In this document: piece after piece, positions 17,067-28,290 of the stretch
Layout of the letters: every line of letters starts with the position of its first letter
Numbering within the stretch: the first letter of the stretch is position 1
NCBI RefSeq assembly: GCF_943737005.1
Contig: NZ_CALSFU010000001.1
Coordinates: 62,001-126,000, forward strand
DNA length: 64,000 nt
Origin: Achromobacter sp. Marseille-Q4962
GTDB taxonomy: Bacteria > Pseudomonadota > Gammaproteobacteria > Burkholderiales > Burkholderiaceae_B
Reading direction: 5' to 3'
Notes under the pieces: generated by a model
Database searches by the model: none
Told to the model about the DNA's origin: nothing
The model's input: the letters and a program-made list of their open reading frames with translations, nothing else
Translations under genes and position numbers: made by a program

Positions 17067-20000
17067 TTATGCCGCGCGGATGCCGCCCAGCTTCACCACC
17101 GTGGCGCTGAAGCCTTCCAGCAGCTTTTCGCGGCGCCGGGCCGCGCGCGCCATGGCGGCTTCCTTCACGGGACCGTAGCCGCGGATTTCCTCGGGCAGGC
17201 TGGCCAGCTCGACGGCGCGGTCCAGGTTGCCGCGGTTGAGCTTGCCCAGGATCGCCGCCATGGTTTCGCCGTACTCCCGCATGAGCGCGCGCTCGGCCTT
17301 GCGCTCGGCGGCGTAGCCGAAGGGGTCGAATCGCGTGCCGCGCAGAAAGCGCAGGCGCGCCAGCATGCGGAACACGCGCAGCATCCCGTGCCCGTAGGCA
17401 TGCTTCCGGGGCCGGCCGTCGGGCCCCGGCCGCGCCAGCAGCGGCGGCGCCAGGTAGAAGCGCAGCTTCCAGTCCCCCTCGAACTGTTCGTTGACGCGGG
17501 CAAGGAATTCGCCGTCGCTGTAGAGCCTGGCCACCTCGTATTCGTCCTTGTAGGCCATGAGCTTGAAGTAATTACGCGCCACCGCGATCGCCAGCCGGTC
17601 GGTGCCGGTGGCCTCCCGCTCGGCGGCGGCCACCTTGCGCACCAGGGCCTCGTACTTCGCGGCATAGGCCGCGTTCTGGTATTGGGTCAGGTACGCCTTG
17701 CGCACGGCGACCAGCCGCTCCAGCTCGGCGGGCGGCTTCTTCAGTTCCAGCACCGGCTTGTGCGCGCGCGGACGGCTGATCTCGACGACCCCGTCGGGCA
17801 GCCCGGAAGCCGGCTCGTCGCGGTCCAGCTCGCGCAGCAGGCCGGCCAGGTCGTGCGCCGCGCGGCGGCCCCAGCCGAATGCCGCGAGGTTGCGCTCGAC
17901 CTGCTGGCCGTTGAGCTCGATGGCGCGGCGCAGCGCCTGCGCGGACAGCGGCAGCCAGCCCTTCTGCCAGGCATAGCCCAGCATCAGCGGATTGGCGTAA
18001 ATGGCGTCTCCCAGCAGACGCAGCGCCAGGCCCGAGGCGTCCACCAGCGCCAGGCGGTCCGGGCCGCAGGCCGCCCGCAGGTCGGCCAACAGGTCCGAGC
18101 CGGGCAGCGCCCAGTCCGGGTCGTGCACGAAGGCCGCCGTGGGCAGGGTTTCGCTGTTGAGCAGACCGTGCGTGCGGCCCGGCGCCAGGCGCGCGATCGC
18201 ATCCGGCCCCGCCGCCACGACGAGATCGCCCGCCAGCAGCAGGTCGGCCTCGCCCATGGCCACGCGCGTATTGAGCAGGGCGCCCGGATCCGCCGCCAGC
18301 AGCACGTGCGAGTAGACCGCGCCGCCCTTCTGCGCCAGGCCCGCCATGTCCAGCACCGACGCGCCCTTGCCCTCCAGGTGGGCCGCCATTCCGACGAGCT
18401 GGCCGATGGTGACCACGCCCGTGCCGCCCACGCCCGCCACGAACACGCCGTACGGGCGGTCCAGGCCCGGCCGCGACGCCGGCCCGGGCAGACCCTCGTC
18501 GGGCGCCGTCTCGCCGCCGCGCATGGCCCGGGGCGGCTTCAGCCGCCCGCCTTCCACCGTCACGAAACTGGGGCAGAAGCCCTTCAGACAGGAAAAGTCC
18601 TTGTTGCAGCTCGACTGATTGATGCGGCGCTTGCGGCCGAATTCCGTCTCCAGCGGCTCCACCGAGAGACAGTTCGACTGCTCCGAACAATCGCCGCAGC
18701 CCTCGCAGACCCGCTCGTTGATAAGCACCCGGCGCGCCGGGTCGGGATAGGCGTTGCGCTTGCGGCGGCGCCGCTTCTCGGTGGCGCAGGTCTGGTCGTA
18801 GATCAGCACCGACACGCCCGGGTATTCGCGCAGCTCGCGCATCACGGCGTCCAGCTCGTCGCGGTGCCTCACGGGCACACCCGGCGCCATGCCCGCCATG
18901 CCGCGGTACTTGCCGGGATCGTCCGTCGCCACCACGATTTTCTCTATGCCCTCGGCCGCCATCTGGCGGCTGATCATGGGCACCGACAGCGGCCCGTCCA
19001 CCGGCTGCCCGCCGGTCATGGCCACGGCGTCGTTGAACAGGATCTTGTAGGTGATGGGCACGCGCGCCGCCACCGCCGCGCGGATGGCGAGCAGGCCCGA
19101 GTGGAAATACGTGCCGTCGCCCAGGTTGGCGAATACGTGCTTTTCCTCGGTAAACGGCGCCTGGCCGATCCAGGGCACGCCCTCGCCGCCCATCTGGGTG
19201 CAGACCTGGGTGTTGCGGCCCATCCACGTGACCATGTAGTGGCAGCCGATGCCCGCCATGCCGCGCGAGCCATCCGGCACCCGGGTCGAGGTATTGTGCG
19301 GACAGCCCGAACAGAACCACGGCTTGCGCTCGGCCGTCACCCTCGGCCGCGCCAGCGCCGCCTCGCGCCCGGCGATCTCCGCCAGCCGCGCCTCGATGCC
19401 CGCGCGCACGTCCTGCGGCAGCGCCATGCGCAGCAGCCGGGCCCCCACGGCCTTGGCCACCATGGCCGGCGAGAACTCGTAGTGCGCCGGCAGCAGCCAG
19501 TTGCCCTGGGGCACCGACCACTCGCCGCCGTCCTTGTCGTCGAACTTGCCCACCACGCGCGGAATCTTGCGCCCGCTGCCGATCCAGCCGAACAGCTCCT
19601 CCTTGAGCTGGTACTCCAGGATCTGCCGCTTTTCCTCCACCACCAGGATCTCGTCCAGGCCCTCGGCGAAACGCTGCACGCCCGTGGCCTCCAGCGGCCA
19701 GACCATGCCCACCTTGAAAACCCGCAGGCCGATGCGCCGGCACACGTCTTCGGTCAGGCCCAGGTCGGCCAGCGCCTGCATGGTGTCCAGGTGCGCCTTG
19801 CCCGAGGTCATGATGCCGTAACGGGCCGTGCCGGCCGGCACCGTCCACAGTTCCCGGTTCAGGCCGTTGGCGCGCGCATAGGCCAGGGCTGCGTATAGCT
19901 TGTGGTCCAGCAGCCGCGCCTCCTGCTGCAGGGGCGTGTCCGGCACGCGGATGTTGAGGCCGCCGGGCGGCATGTCGAAATCCTCCGGCAGCGCGATCCG

Positions 20001-20687
20001 CACGCGCTCGGGGTCGACCTCCACCGGCGCCGAAGCCTCCACGATGTCGGTAATGCACTTCAGGCCGACCCACACCCCCGCGTAGCGGCTCATCGCCCAG
20101 CCGTGGATGCCGTAGTCCAGCACCTCCTGCACGCTGGCCGGAAACAGCACCGGAATCATGCAGGCCTTGAGTATGTGGTCGCTCTGGTGAGGCAGCGTGG
20201 AAGACTTGGCCGGGTGGTCGTCGCCGGCCACCGCCAGCACGCCGCCATGGCGCGAAGTGCCCGCCGCGTTGGCATGCTTGAAGACGTCGCCGCAGCGGTC
20301 CACGCCCGGCCCCTTGCCGTACCACATGCCGAACACGCCGTCGTATTTCGCGCCCGGAAACAGATTGACCTGCTGCGAGCCCCACACCGCCGTGGCCGCC
20401 AGGTCTTCGTTGACGCCCGGCCGGAACTCGACGTGGTGCGCCTTGAGATGGGCGGACGCCTTCCACATGTTCTGGTCCAGCCCGCCCAGCGGCGACCCCC
20501 GGTAGCCCGACACGAAGCCGGCGGTGTTCAAGCCCGCGCGCCGGTCGCGCATGCGCTGCATCATGGGCAGGCGCACCAGCGCATGGATGCCGCTCATCCA
20601 GGCGCGGCCGGATTCCAGGGTGTATTTGTCATCGAGCTGGACGGATTCGAGCGCCGCCCGCACCGCGGGCGAGAGGGGAGCATTCAT
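17067..20687 (-). CDS. Indolepyruvate ferredoxin oxidoreductase, fused subunits
   Basis: This is a large one-chain ThDP and iron-sulfur enzyme of 1206 aa that oxidatively decarboxylates aryl or branched 2-oxo acids to acyl-CoA. It has an N-terminal pyrimidine domain with FVSGYRGSPLGGLD, and a ThDP-binding domain with GDGTYFHSGLL and CSGCPHNTS. A 4Fe-4S motif follows (VCEGCGDCSEQSNC), then a gamma-type domain from about residue 740 (GVGGTGVVT). The C-terminal DUF6537-type region continues to the end. The start at 20687 has a GGAGG site. It is a monocistronic gene, convergent with cheD and divergent from mutY. Likely role: aromatic or branched amino acid catabolism. Confidence 0.93.
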   Translation of the reverse strand: MNAPLSPAVRAALESVQLDDKYTLESGRAWMSGIHALVRLPMMQRMRDRRAGLNTAGFVSGYRGSPLGGLDQNMWKASAHLKAHHVEFRPGVNEDLAATAVWGSQQVNLFPGAKYDGVFGMWYGKGPGVDRCGDVFKHANAAGTSRHGGVLAVAGDDHPAKSSTLPHQSDHILKACMIPVLFPASVQEVLDYGIHGWAMSRYAGVWVGLKCITDIVEASAPVEVDPERVRIALPEDFDMPPGGLNIRVPDTPLQQEARLLDHKLYAALAYARANGLNRELWTVPAGTARYGIMTSGKAHLDTMQALADLGLTEDVCRRIGLRVFKVGMVWPLEATGVQRFAEGLDEILVVEEKRQILEYQLKEELFGWIGSGRKIPRVVGKFDDKDGGEWSVPQGNWLLPAHYEFSPAMVAKAVGARLLRMALPQDVRAGIEARLAEIAGREAALARPRVTAERKPWFCSGCPHNTSTRVPDGSRGMAGIGCHYMVTWMGRNTQVCTQMGGEGVPWIGQAPFTEEKHVFANLGDGTYFHSGLLAIRAAVAARVPITYKILFNDAVAMTGGQPVDGPLSVPMISRQMAAEGIEKIVVATDDPGKYRGMAGMAPGVPVRHRDELDAVMRELREYPGVSVLIYDQTCATEKRRRRKRNAYPDPARRVLINERVCEGCGDCSEQSNCLSVEPLETEFGRKRRINQSSCNKDFSCLKGFCPSFVTVEGGRLKPPRAMRGGETAPDEGLPGPASRPGLDRPYGVFVAGVGGTGVVTIGQLVGMAAHLEGKGASVLDMAGLAQKGGAVYSHVLLAADPGALLNTRVAMGEADLLLAGDLVVAAGPDAIARLAPGRTHGLLNSETLPTAAFVHDPDWALPGSDLLADLRAACGPDRLALVDASGLALRLLGDAIYANPLMLGYAWQKGWLPLSAQALRRAIELNGQQVERNLAAFGWGRRAAHDLAGLLRELDRDEPASGLPDGVVEISRPRAHKPVLELKKPPAELERLVAVRKAYLTQYQNAAYAAKYEALVRKVAAAEREATGTDRLAIAVARNYFKLMAYKDEYEVARLYSDGEFLARVNEQFEGDWKLRFYLAPPLLARPGPDGRPRKHAYGHGMLRVFRMLARLRFLRGTRFDPFGYAAERKAERALMREYGETMAAILGKLNRGNLDRAVELASLPEEIRGYGPVKEAAMARAARRREKLLEGFSATVVKLGGIRAA

Positions 20688-20959
20688 GTCGCCTCCGAGG
20701 ATCGTCTATCCCCGCCGCCGCCGCCCTGCATGCCCGCCGGACTCCCTTCGTGCCGCGCACGCCGGTATGAGCCCTTGGAGCGGCCCGGCGGCGGCTGTCA
20801 GCCCGCGGCGGCGCGTGAGCCGCGCGTCGCGCAGACAGGCGCCAGGCCGGACGATGCAAGCTGACGATGTGACGGGGCCGTGCAGTCCAGGCGCGGATGC
20901 GCTTGTGGTCCGTCCGTTGTAACCGCTACCCCGCCGCCCGGCAATAGTGCGGTGCGATA

Positions 20960-22054
20960 ATGCCGGCCATGGACTTCGCCTCTCGCATCGCCGCCTGGCA
21001 GCGCCGGCATGGCCGCCATGGCCTGCCCTGGCAGCGCAGCCGCGACCCCTACCGGGTCTGGCTCTCGGAAATCATGCTCCAGCAGACGCAGGTGGCCACC
21101 GTCATTCCCTATTACGAGCGATTCCTCGAGCGCTTTCCCGACGTGCAGGCGCTGGCCGCCGCCGCCCAGGAAGACGTCATGCCCTACTGGGCGGGCCTGG
21201 GCTACTACGCCCGGGCGCGCAACCTGCACCGCTGCGCCCAGGAAGTCGCGCGCGACTGGAACGGCCGGTTTCCGCCCAGCGCCGAACAGATCGCCACCCT
21301 GCCCGGCATCGGCCGCTCCACCGCCGCCGCCATCGCCGCCTTCAGCTACGGCGAGCGCTCGCCCATCATGGACGGCAACGTCAAGCGCGTCTTCACCCGC
21401 CATTTCGGCATCGAGGGCGATCCCTCGCGGCGCGAGGTGGAACAGCGGCTCTGGGCGCTGGCCGAGGCCCAGGTCGAGGCCGCGCCCGGCCTGGACATGG
21501 CCGCCTACACGCAAGGGCTGATGGACCTGGGCGCCACCGTCTGCACCCGCGGCAAGCCCGCCTGCGGGGCCTGTCCGGTGGCGGCCACCTGCGTGGCGCG
21601 CCGCGATGGCCGCCAGGCCGAACTGCCTGCGCCCAAGGCGCGCAAGGCCATTCCCGAACGCCAGACCGCCATGCTGGTGCTGCAGCACGGCGGCGCCGTG
21701 CTGCTCCAGCAGCGCCCGTCGCCCGGCATCTGGGGCGGGCTGTGGAGCCTGCCGGAGTTCGATCCCGGGCAAGACCCCGGCGACGCCTCCCGCGCGCTCG
21801 GACTGGAGCCCGAAGGCCGCCACGAACTGGCCGCCTTCGCCCATACCTTCACCCACTACCGCCTGCACGTGCGGCCCTGGTACGTGCCCGTGCGCGCCGC
21901 CGGCCTGCGCGACGCCGGCCCGCCGCAGCGCTGGGTGCCTGCCGCCGAACTGCCGCGGGTGGCGCTGCCGGCGCCGGTGAAGAAGCTGTTGCTGGGCCTG
22001 ATGGAAGCCGCCGCGCAAGGCAGCCTGCTGGAAGGCCCGCCCGGAATCGGTTAG
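20960..22054 (+). CDS. mutY: A/G-specific adenine glycosylase MutY
   Basis: This DNA-repair enzyme removes adenine paired with 8-oxoguanine; 364 aa. The catalytic Glu37 is in LSEIMLQQTQ, the helix-hairpin-helix is LPGIGRSTA, and the catalytic Asp138 is in PIMDGNVKRVF. The 4Fe-4S cluster has Cys-X6-Cys-X2-Cys-X5-Cys spacing near residues 195-212. The C-terminal NUDIX-like domain begins about residue 235. The start could be ATG 20960 or ATG 20969, nine bases apart. The stop overlaps the stop of the convergent regulator gene by three bases. Confidence 0.95.
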   Translation: MPAMDFASRIAAWQRRHGRHGLPWQRSRDPYRVWLSEIMLQQTQVATVIPYYERFLERFPDVQALAAAAQEDVMPYWAGLGYYARARNLHRCAQEVARDWNGRFPPSAEQIATLPGIGRSTAAAIAAFSYGERSPIMDGNVKRVFTRHFGIEGDPSRREVEQRLWALAEAQVEAAPGLDMAAYTQGLMDLGATVCTRGKPACGACPVAATCVARRDGRQAELPAPKARKAIPERQTAMLVLQHGGAVLLQQRPSPGIWGGLWSLPEFDPGQDPGDASRALGLEPEGRHELAAFAHTFTHYRLHVRPWYVPVRAAGLRDAGPPQRWVPAAELPRVALPAPVKKLLLGLMEAAAQGSLLEGPPGIG

Positions 22055-22887
22055 CCGCCCTGCCCGCCCTGAGCCGCGCCGCTCAGCAACATCACCAGCT
22101 TCAGATCCGGATGCGTGGCGAGGCGGAAGGTGATCTGCTGGTAGGCCAGGCGGCCCTTGGCGGGATGCTGGAATTCGCGCACGCCGCCTTCGCGTTCGAC
22201 CACGGCATGGCGCGTCCACCAGTGCGCGAAGACAGGGCTTTGGCGGTTGAGGCCGTCGATGAGGGCAAGCACGGCGGGTTCGTCGAGGTGGGCGCCGGCG
22301 TCGGCGCGGAACTCGGCCACCACGCGGCGGGCGCGCTGGTCCCAGTCCACCACCAGGTCGCGGGCGGCGGGGTCCAGGAAGATGTAACGCAGCAGGTTGG
22401 GCTCGGGGTCGCGGCGCGGCCAGTCGTCGAACAGCTCGCGCAGCGGCTCGTTATAGGCCAGCACGTTCCAGGCGCGGTCGAGCACGTAGGCGGGCGCCTG
22501 GATGGCGTCCACACAGGCCTGCAGCGTCCCGGGCACGCCGTTCGCGTCGCCGCGGTCGTGCTGGGGGTCGGCGCAGTCGGCCAGATCGAAGAGATAGGCG
22601 CGTTCGGCGCGGGCGAGCTGCAGCACGCCCGCGATGCGCGACCATACCGAAGGCGAGACGGACACTTCCCGGCCCTGCTCGATCCAGGTGTACCAAGTGA
22701 CGCTGATGCCGCAAAGCTGGGCGACTTCTTCGCGGCGCAGGCCGGGCGTGCGCCGCCGCAGGCCCTCGGGCAGGCCGGCCATCTGCGGCGTAATGCGCGC
22801 GCGCGCACTGCGCACGAATTCGCCGAGCGCCTGGCGGCGCAGGCGCGATCCTTCCTGGCCCGCGGCCGCTTGAGGGGAAGTATTCAT
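22051..22887 (-). CDS. XRE-family regulator with MmyB-type ligand-binding domain
   Basis: This is a transcriptional regulator of 278 aa. The N-terminal part has a helix-turn-helix, seen as REEVAQLCGISVTWYTWIEQ, preceded by the LRRRTPGLRREE motif typical of this group. The C-terminal two thirds match the PAS-like MmyB sensor domain (AYVLDRAWNVLAYNEPLREL). The start MNTSPQ at 22887 is preferred over a longer frame to 22977 because the family N-terminus fits. It is divergent from a methyltransferase gene with 113 bases between them, so it probably controls that gene and itself. The ligand is unknown. Confidence 0.88.
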   Translation of the reverse strand: MNTSPQAAAGQEGSRLRRQALGEFVRSARARITPQMAGLPEGLRRRTPGLRREEVAQLCGISVTWYTWIEQGREVSVSPSVWSRIAGVLQLARAERAYLFDLADCADPQHDRGDANGVPGTLQACVDAIQAPAYVLDRAWNVLAYNEPLRELFDDWPRRDPEPNLLRYIFLDPAARDLVVDWDQRARRVVAEFRADAGAHLDEPAVLALIDGLNRQSPVFAHWWTRHAVVEREGGVREFQHPAKGRLAYQQITFRLATHPDLKLVMLLSGAAQGGQGG

Positions 22888-22906
22888 ACCAGGATGAACA
22901 ATGGTC

Positions 22907-22935
22907 TTGTACGTGTATGGGAGGCCGCCTATCTT
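22907..22935 (+). promoter_or_regulatory. Sigma-70 promoter for the methyltransferase gene
   Basis: The sequence TTGTAC at 22907-22912, a 17-base spacer and TATCTT at 22930-22935 give a good sigma-70 match, with transcription expected to start near 22942. It lies in the gap between the divergent regulator and methyltransferase genes, so binding of the regulator there could control both. Confidence 0.6.
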
Positions 22936-23000
22936 AGCGCCATGCGCCTGCGAGCAGGCGCGGTTTCCCATGCGCACCTGCCTTCGAGGACTCCCCCATC

Positions 23001-23771
23001 ATGCTGAACCACACCCATGACGACGCCGTGCAACGCCAGTTCAGTCCGCAGGCGCGGGCCTACCTGGCCAGCGCGGTGCATGCGCAAGGCGAAGACCTGC
23101 GCCAGATAGCGGACATCGCCCGCGCGCATCCCGGGGCGCGGGTGCTGGACCTGGGCTGCGGCGGCGGCCACGTCAGCTTCCACGTGGCGCCGCACGCGGG
23201 CCAGGTCGTGGCCTACGATCTGTCGCAGCAGATGCTGGACGTGGTGGCGGCCGAGGCGGCCCGGCGCGGCCTGTCCAATCTTGCCACCTGTCGCGGCAAG
23301 GCCGAGACGCTGCCGTTCGCCGACGGCGAATTCGACCTGGTGATGTCGCGCTACTCCACCCACCACTGGGAAGACCCCGGCCGCGCGCTGCGCGAGGCCC
23401 GGCGCGTGCTCAAGCCGGGCGGCACGGCAGTGTTCGCCGACGTGGTGTCGCCGGGCGAGGCGCTGCTGGACACCTGGCTGCAGACCATCGAAGTGCTGCG
23501 CGACCCCTCGCATGTGCGCGACTATTCGGTGTCGGAATGGACCCGCATGCTGGCCGAGGCGGGCTTCGTGGTTCAGGGCGTGACGGCGCGCCGCCTGCCG
23601 CTGGAATTCGGCGCGTGGGTGCAACGCATGCGCACGCCGGACGCGCTGGTGGCGGCGCTGCGGCACATGTTCGGCATCGCGCCCGACGTGGTGCGCGCGC
23701 ATTTCGACGTGCAGGGCGACGGCTCCTTCACCAGCGACAACGCGGTCATCGTGGCGAAGAAGCCGGGCTGA
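23001..23771 (+). CDS. Class I SAM-dependent methyltransferase
   Basis: This methyltransferase of 256 aa has motif I VLDLGCGGGHVSFH, then YDLSQQMLDVV, and the post-motif FDLVMSRYSTHHWEDP. This is the methyltransferase-11 layout seen in UbiE and E. coli YafE. It is too different from the real UbiE encoded at 40509-41282 to be a second copy. It is preceded by a clear sigma-70 promoter and shares its control region with the divergent XRE/MmyB regulator. The acceptor substrate is unknown. Past the stop there is an amidase remnant and then a hairpin terminator. Confidence 0.87.
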   Translation: MLNHTHDDAVQRQFSPQARAYLASAVHAQGEDLRQIADIARAHPGARVLDLGCGGGHVSFHVAPHAGQVVAYDLSQQMLDVVAAEAARRGLSNLATCRGKAETLPFADGEFDLVMSRYSTHHWEDPGRALREARRVLKPGGTAVFADVVSPGEALLDTWLQTIEVLRDPSHVRDYSVSEWTRMLAEAGFVVQGVTARRLPLEFGAWVQRMRTPDALVAALRHMFGIAPDVVRAHFDVQGDGSFTSDNAVIVAKKPG

Positions 23772-23805
23772 TCCATCCCGACAGCCGCCTCGCGTATCGC
23801 CGGCG

Positions 23806-23985
23806 GACCTGACCGCCACGCAGGCCGCCGCCCTGGTCCGCCAGGGCGGCCTCAGCAGCGTCGCGCTGACGCAGGCATGCCTGGACCGCATCGCCGCCCG
23901 CGGGGAGCTCAACGCCTTCATCACCGTCGACCGGGACGGCGCGCTTGTCCAGGCCGCGGCCCCGCGCGCCAGGGCCGGCGCACCC
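23806..23985 (+). pseudogene. N-terminal remnant of an amidase-signature gene
   Basis: Reading from 23809 gives about 59 residues without a start codon that match the N-terminus of GatA-type amidases: LTATQAAALVRQGGLSSVAL, then an ACLDRIAA segment, then ELNAFITVDRDGAL. The catalytic Lys-Ser-Ser region, which would follow downstream, is absent, and the frame runs straight into a terminator hairpin and the end of metH. It is therefore a broken gene, cut at both ends. The intact amidase probably once followed the methyltransferase. The match is from family knowledge of these motifs. Confidence 0.75.
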
Positions 23986-24001
23986 CGGCGCGCCCGCAAA
24001 T

Positions 24002-24029
24002 GCAAAGCCGGCCCGCAGGCCGGCTTTGC
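24002..24029. terminator. Hairpin terminator between convergent methyltransferase and metH
   Basis: A perfect 12-base stem (GCAAAGCCGGCC and its complement) has a 4-base loop. The AAA/TTT in the stem base works on either strand, so it probably serves both the amidase/methyltransferase side and metH. It is followed on the plus strand by a run of ten G (24032-24041). Confidence 0.65.
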
Positions 24030-24047
24030 GCGGGGGGGGGGCCCCGA

Positions 24048-27821
<3,774 letters not shown>

Positions 27822-27984
27822 GGTCGGAGCGGACAGGAAATGGATGGATGGAAAAGCCGGGGCCGCCGCGCGCCGGCGGGGCGGACGGCGGCCGTCTGTG
27901 GCGAAAAAGGGAATTCCGCCTCAAAAAGCAAGCCCTGATCGTAACAAAACGGGCCGCCCCCCGCCTGCCAGTGTTACAGTTCTC

Positions 27985-28212
27985 GCCCCGAACAGGTGCT
28001 TTCGGCGCAACCCGCCATGCAGGCAAGACCCGCATGGCCGCGCGCGAAAGGTAAACGGGAAACAGGAAGGCCCGCCCCCGGCCGCGCCGTCCGCCCACGA
28101 GGCGCGACGCCCGCGCCGCGGCCCGCCCAGCCTGTGCTGCCCCCGCAACGGTCCCCATGCGCGCCGCCCGGCGCCATGGCAGCCCGATACCGGCCCGTTC
28201 GATCGCCAGGAT
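27985..28212 (+). ncRNA. Cobalamin (B12) riboswitch
   Basis: The leader upstream of the TonB receptor carries the ordered conserved parts of the cobalamin aptamer. They are CAGGTGC at about 27993, ACGGGAAACAGG at about 28054, the TGTGCTGCCCCCGCAACGGT block at about 28133-28152, and the B12 box AGCCCGATACCGGCCC at 28181-28196. The exact ends are estimates. It should shut off the receptor and binding-protein genes when B12 is plentiful. It is the only B12 aptamer I see; metH, on the other strand, is not under it. Confidence 0.87.
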
Positions 28213-28219
28213 GACCGTC

Positions 28220-28275
28220 GCGGCCCGCCCGCGCGCATCCTCCCATCGTGTCTGGCCTGCGGGGTCGCGGGCCGC
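28220..28275 (+). promoter_or_regulatory. Expression-platform hairpin of the B12 riboswitch
   Basis: Inverted repeats GCGGCCCGC (28220-28228) and GCGGGCCGC (28267-28275) pair just ahead of the GAGG ribosome site (28279-28282) of the receptor gene. No T-run follows, so control is more likely at translation than by termination. Confidence 0.5.
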
Positions 28276-28290
28276 CTCGAGGTCATGTAG

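Noticed and set aside
23001-23771. Second copy of UbiE
   Set aside because: It has the general methyltransferase-11 motifs but lacks the UbiE signatures that are clear in the 40509-41282 gene.
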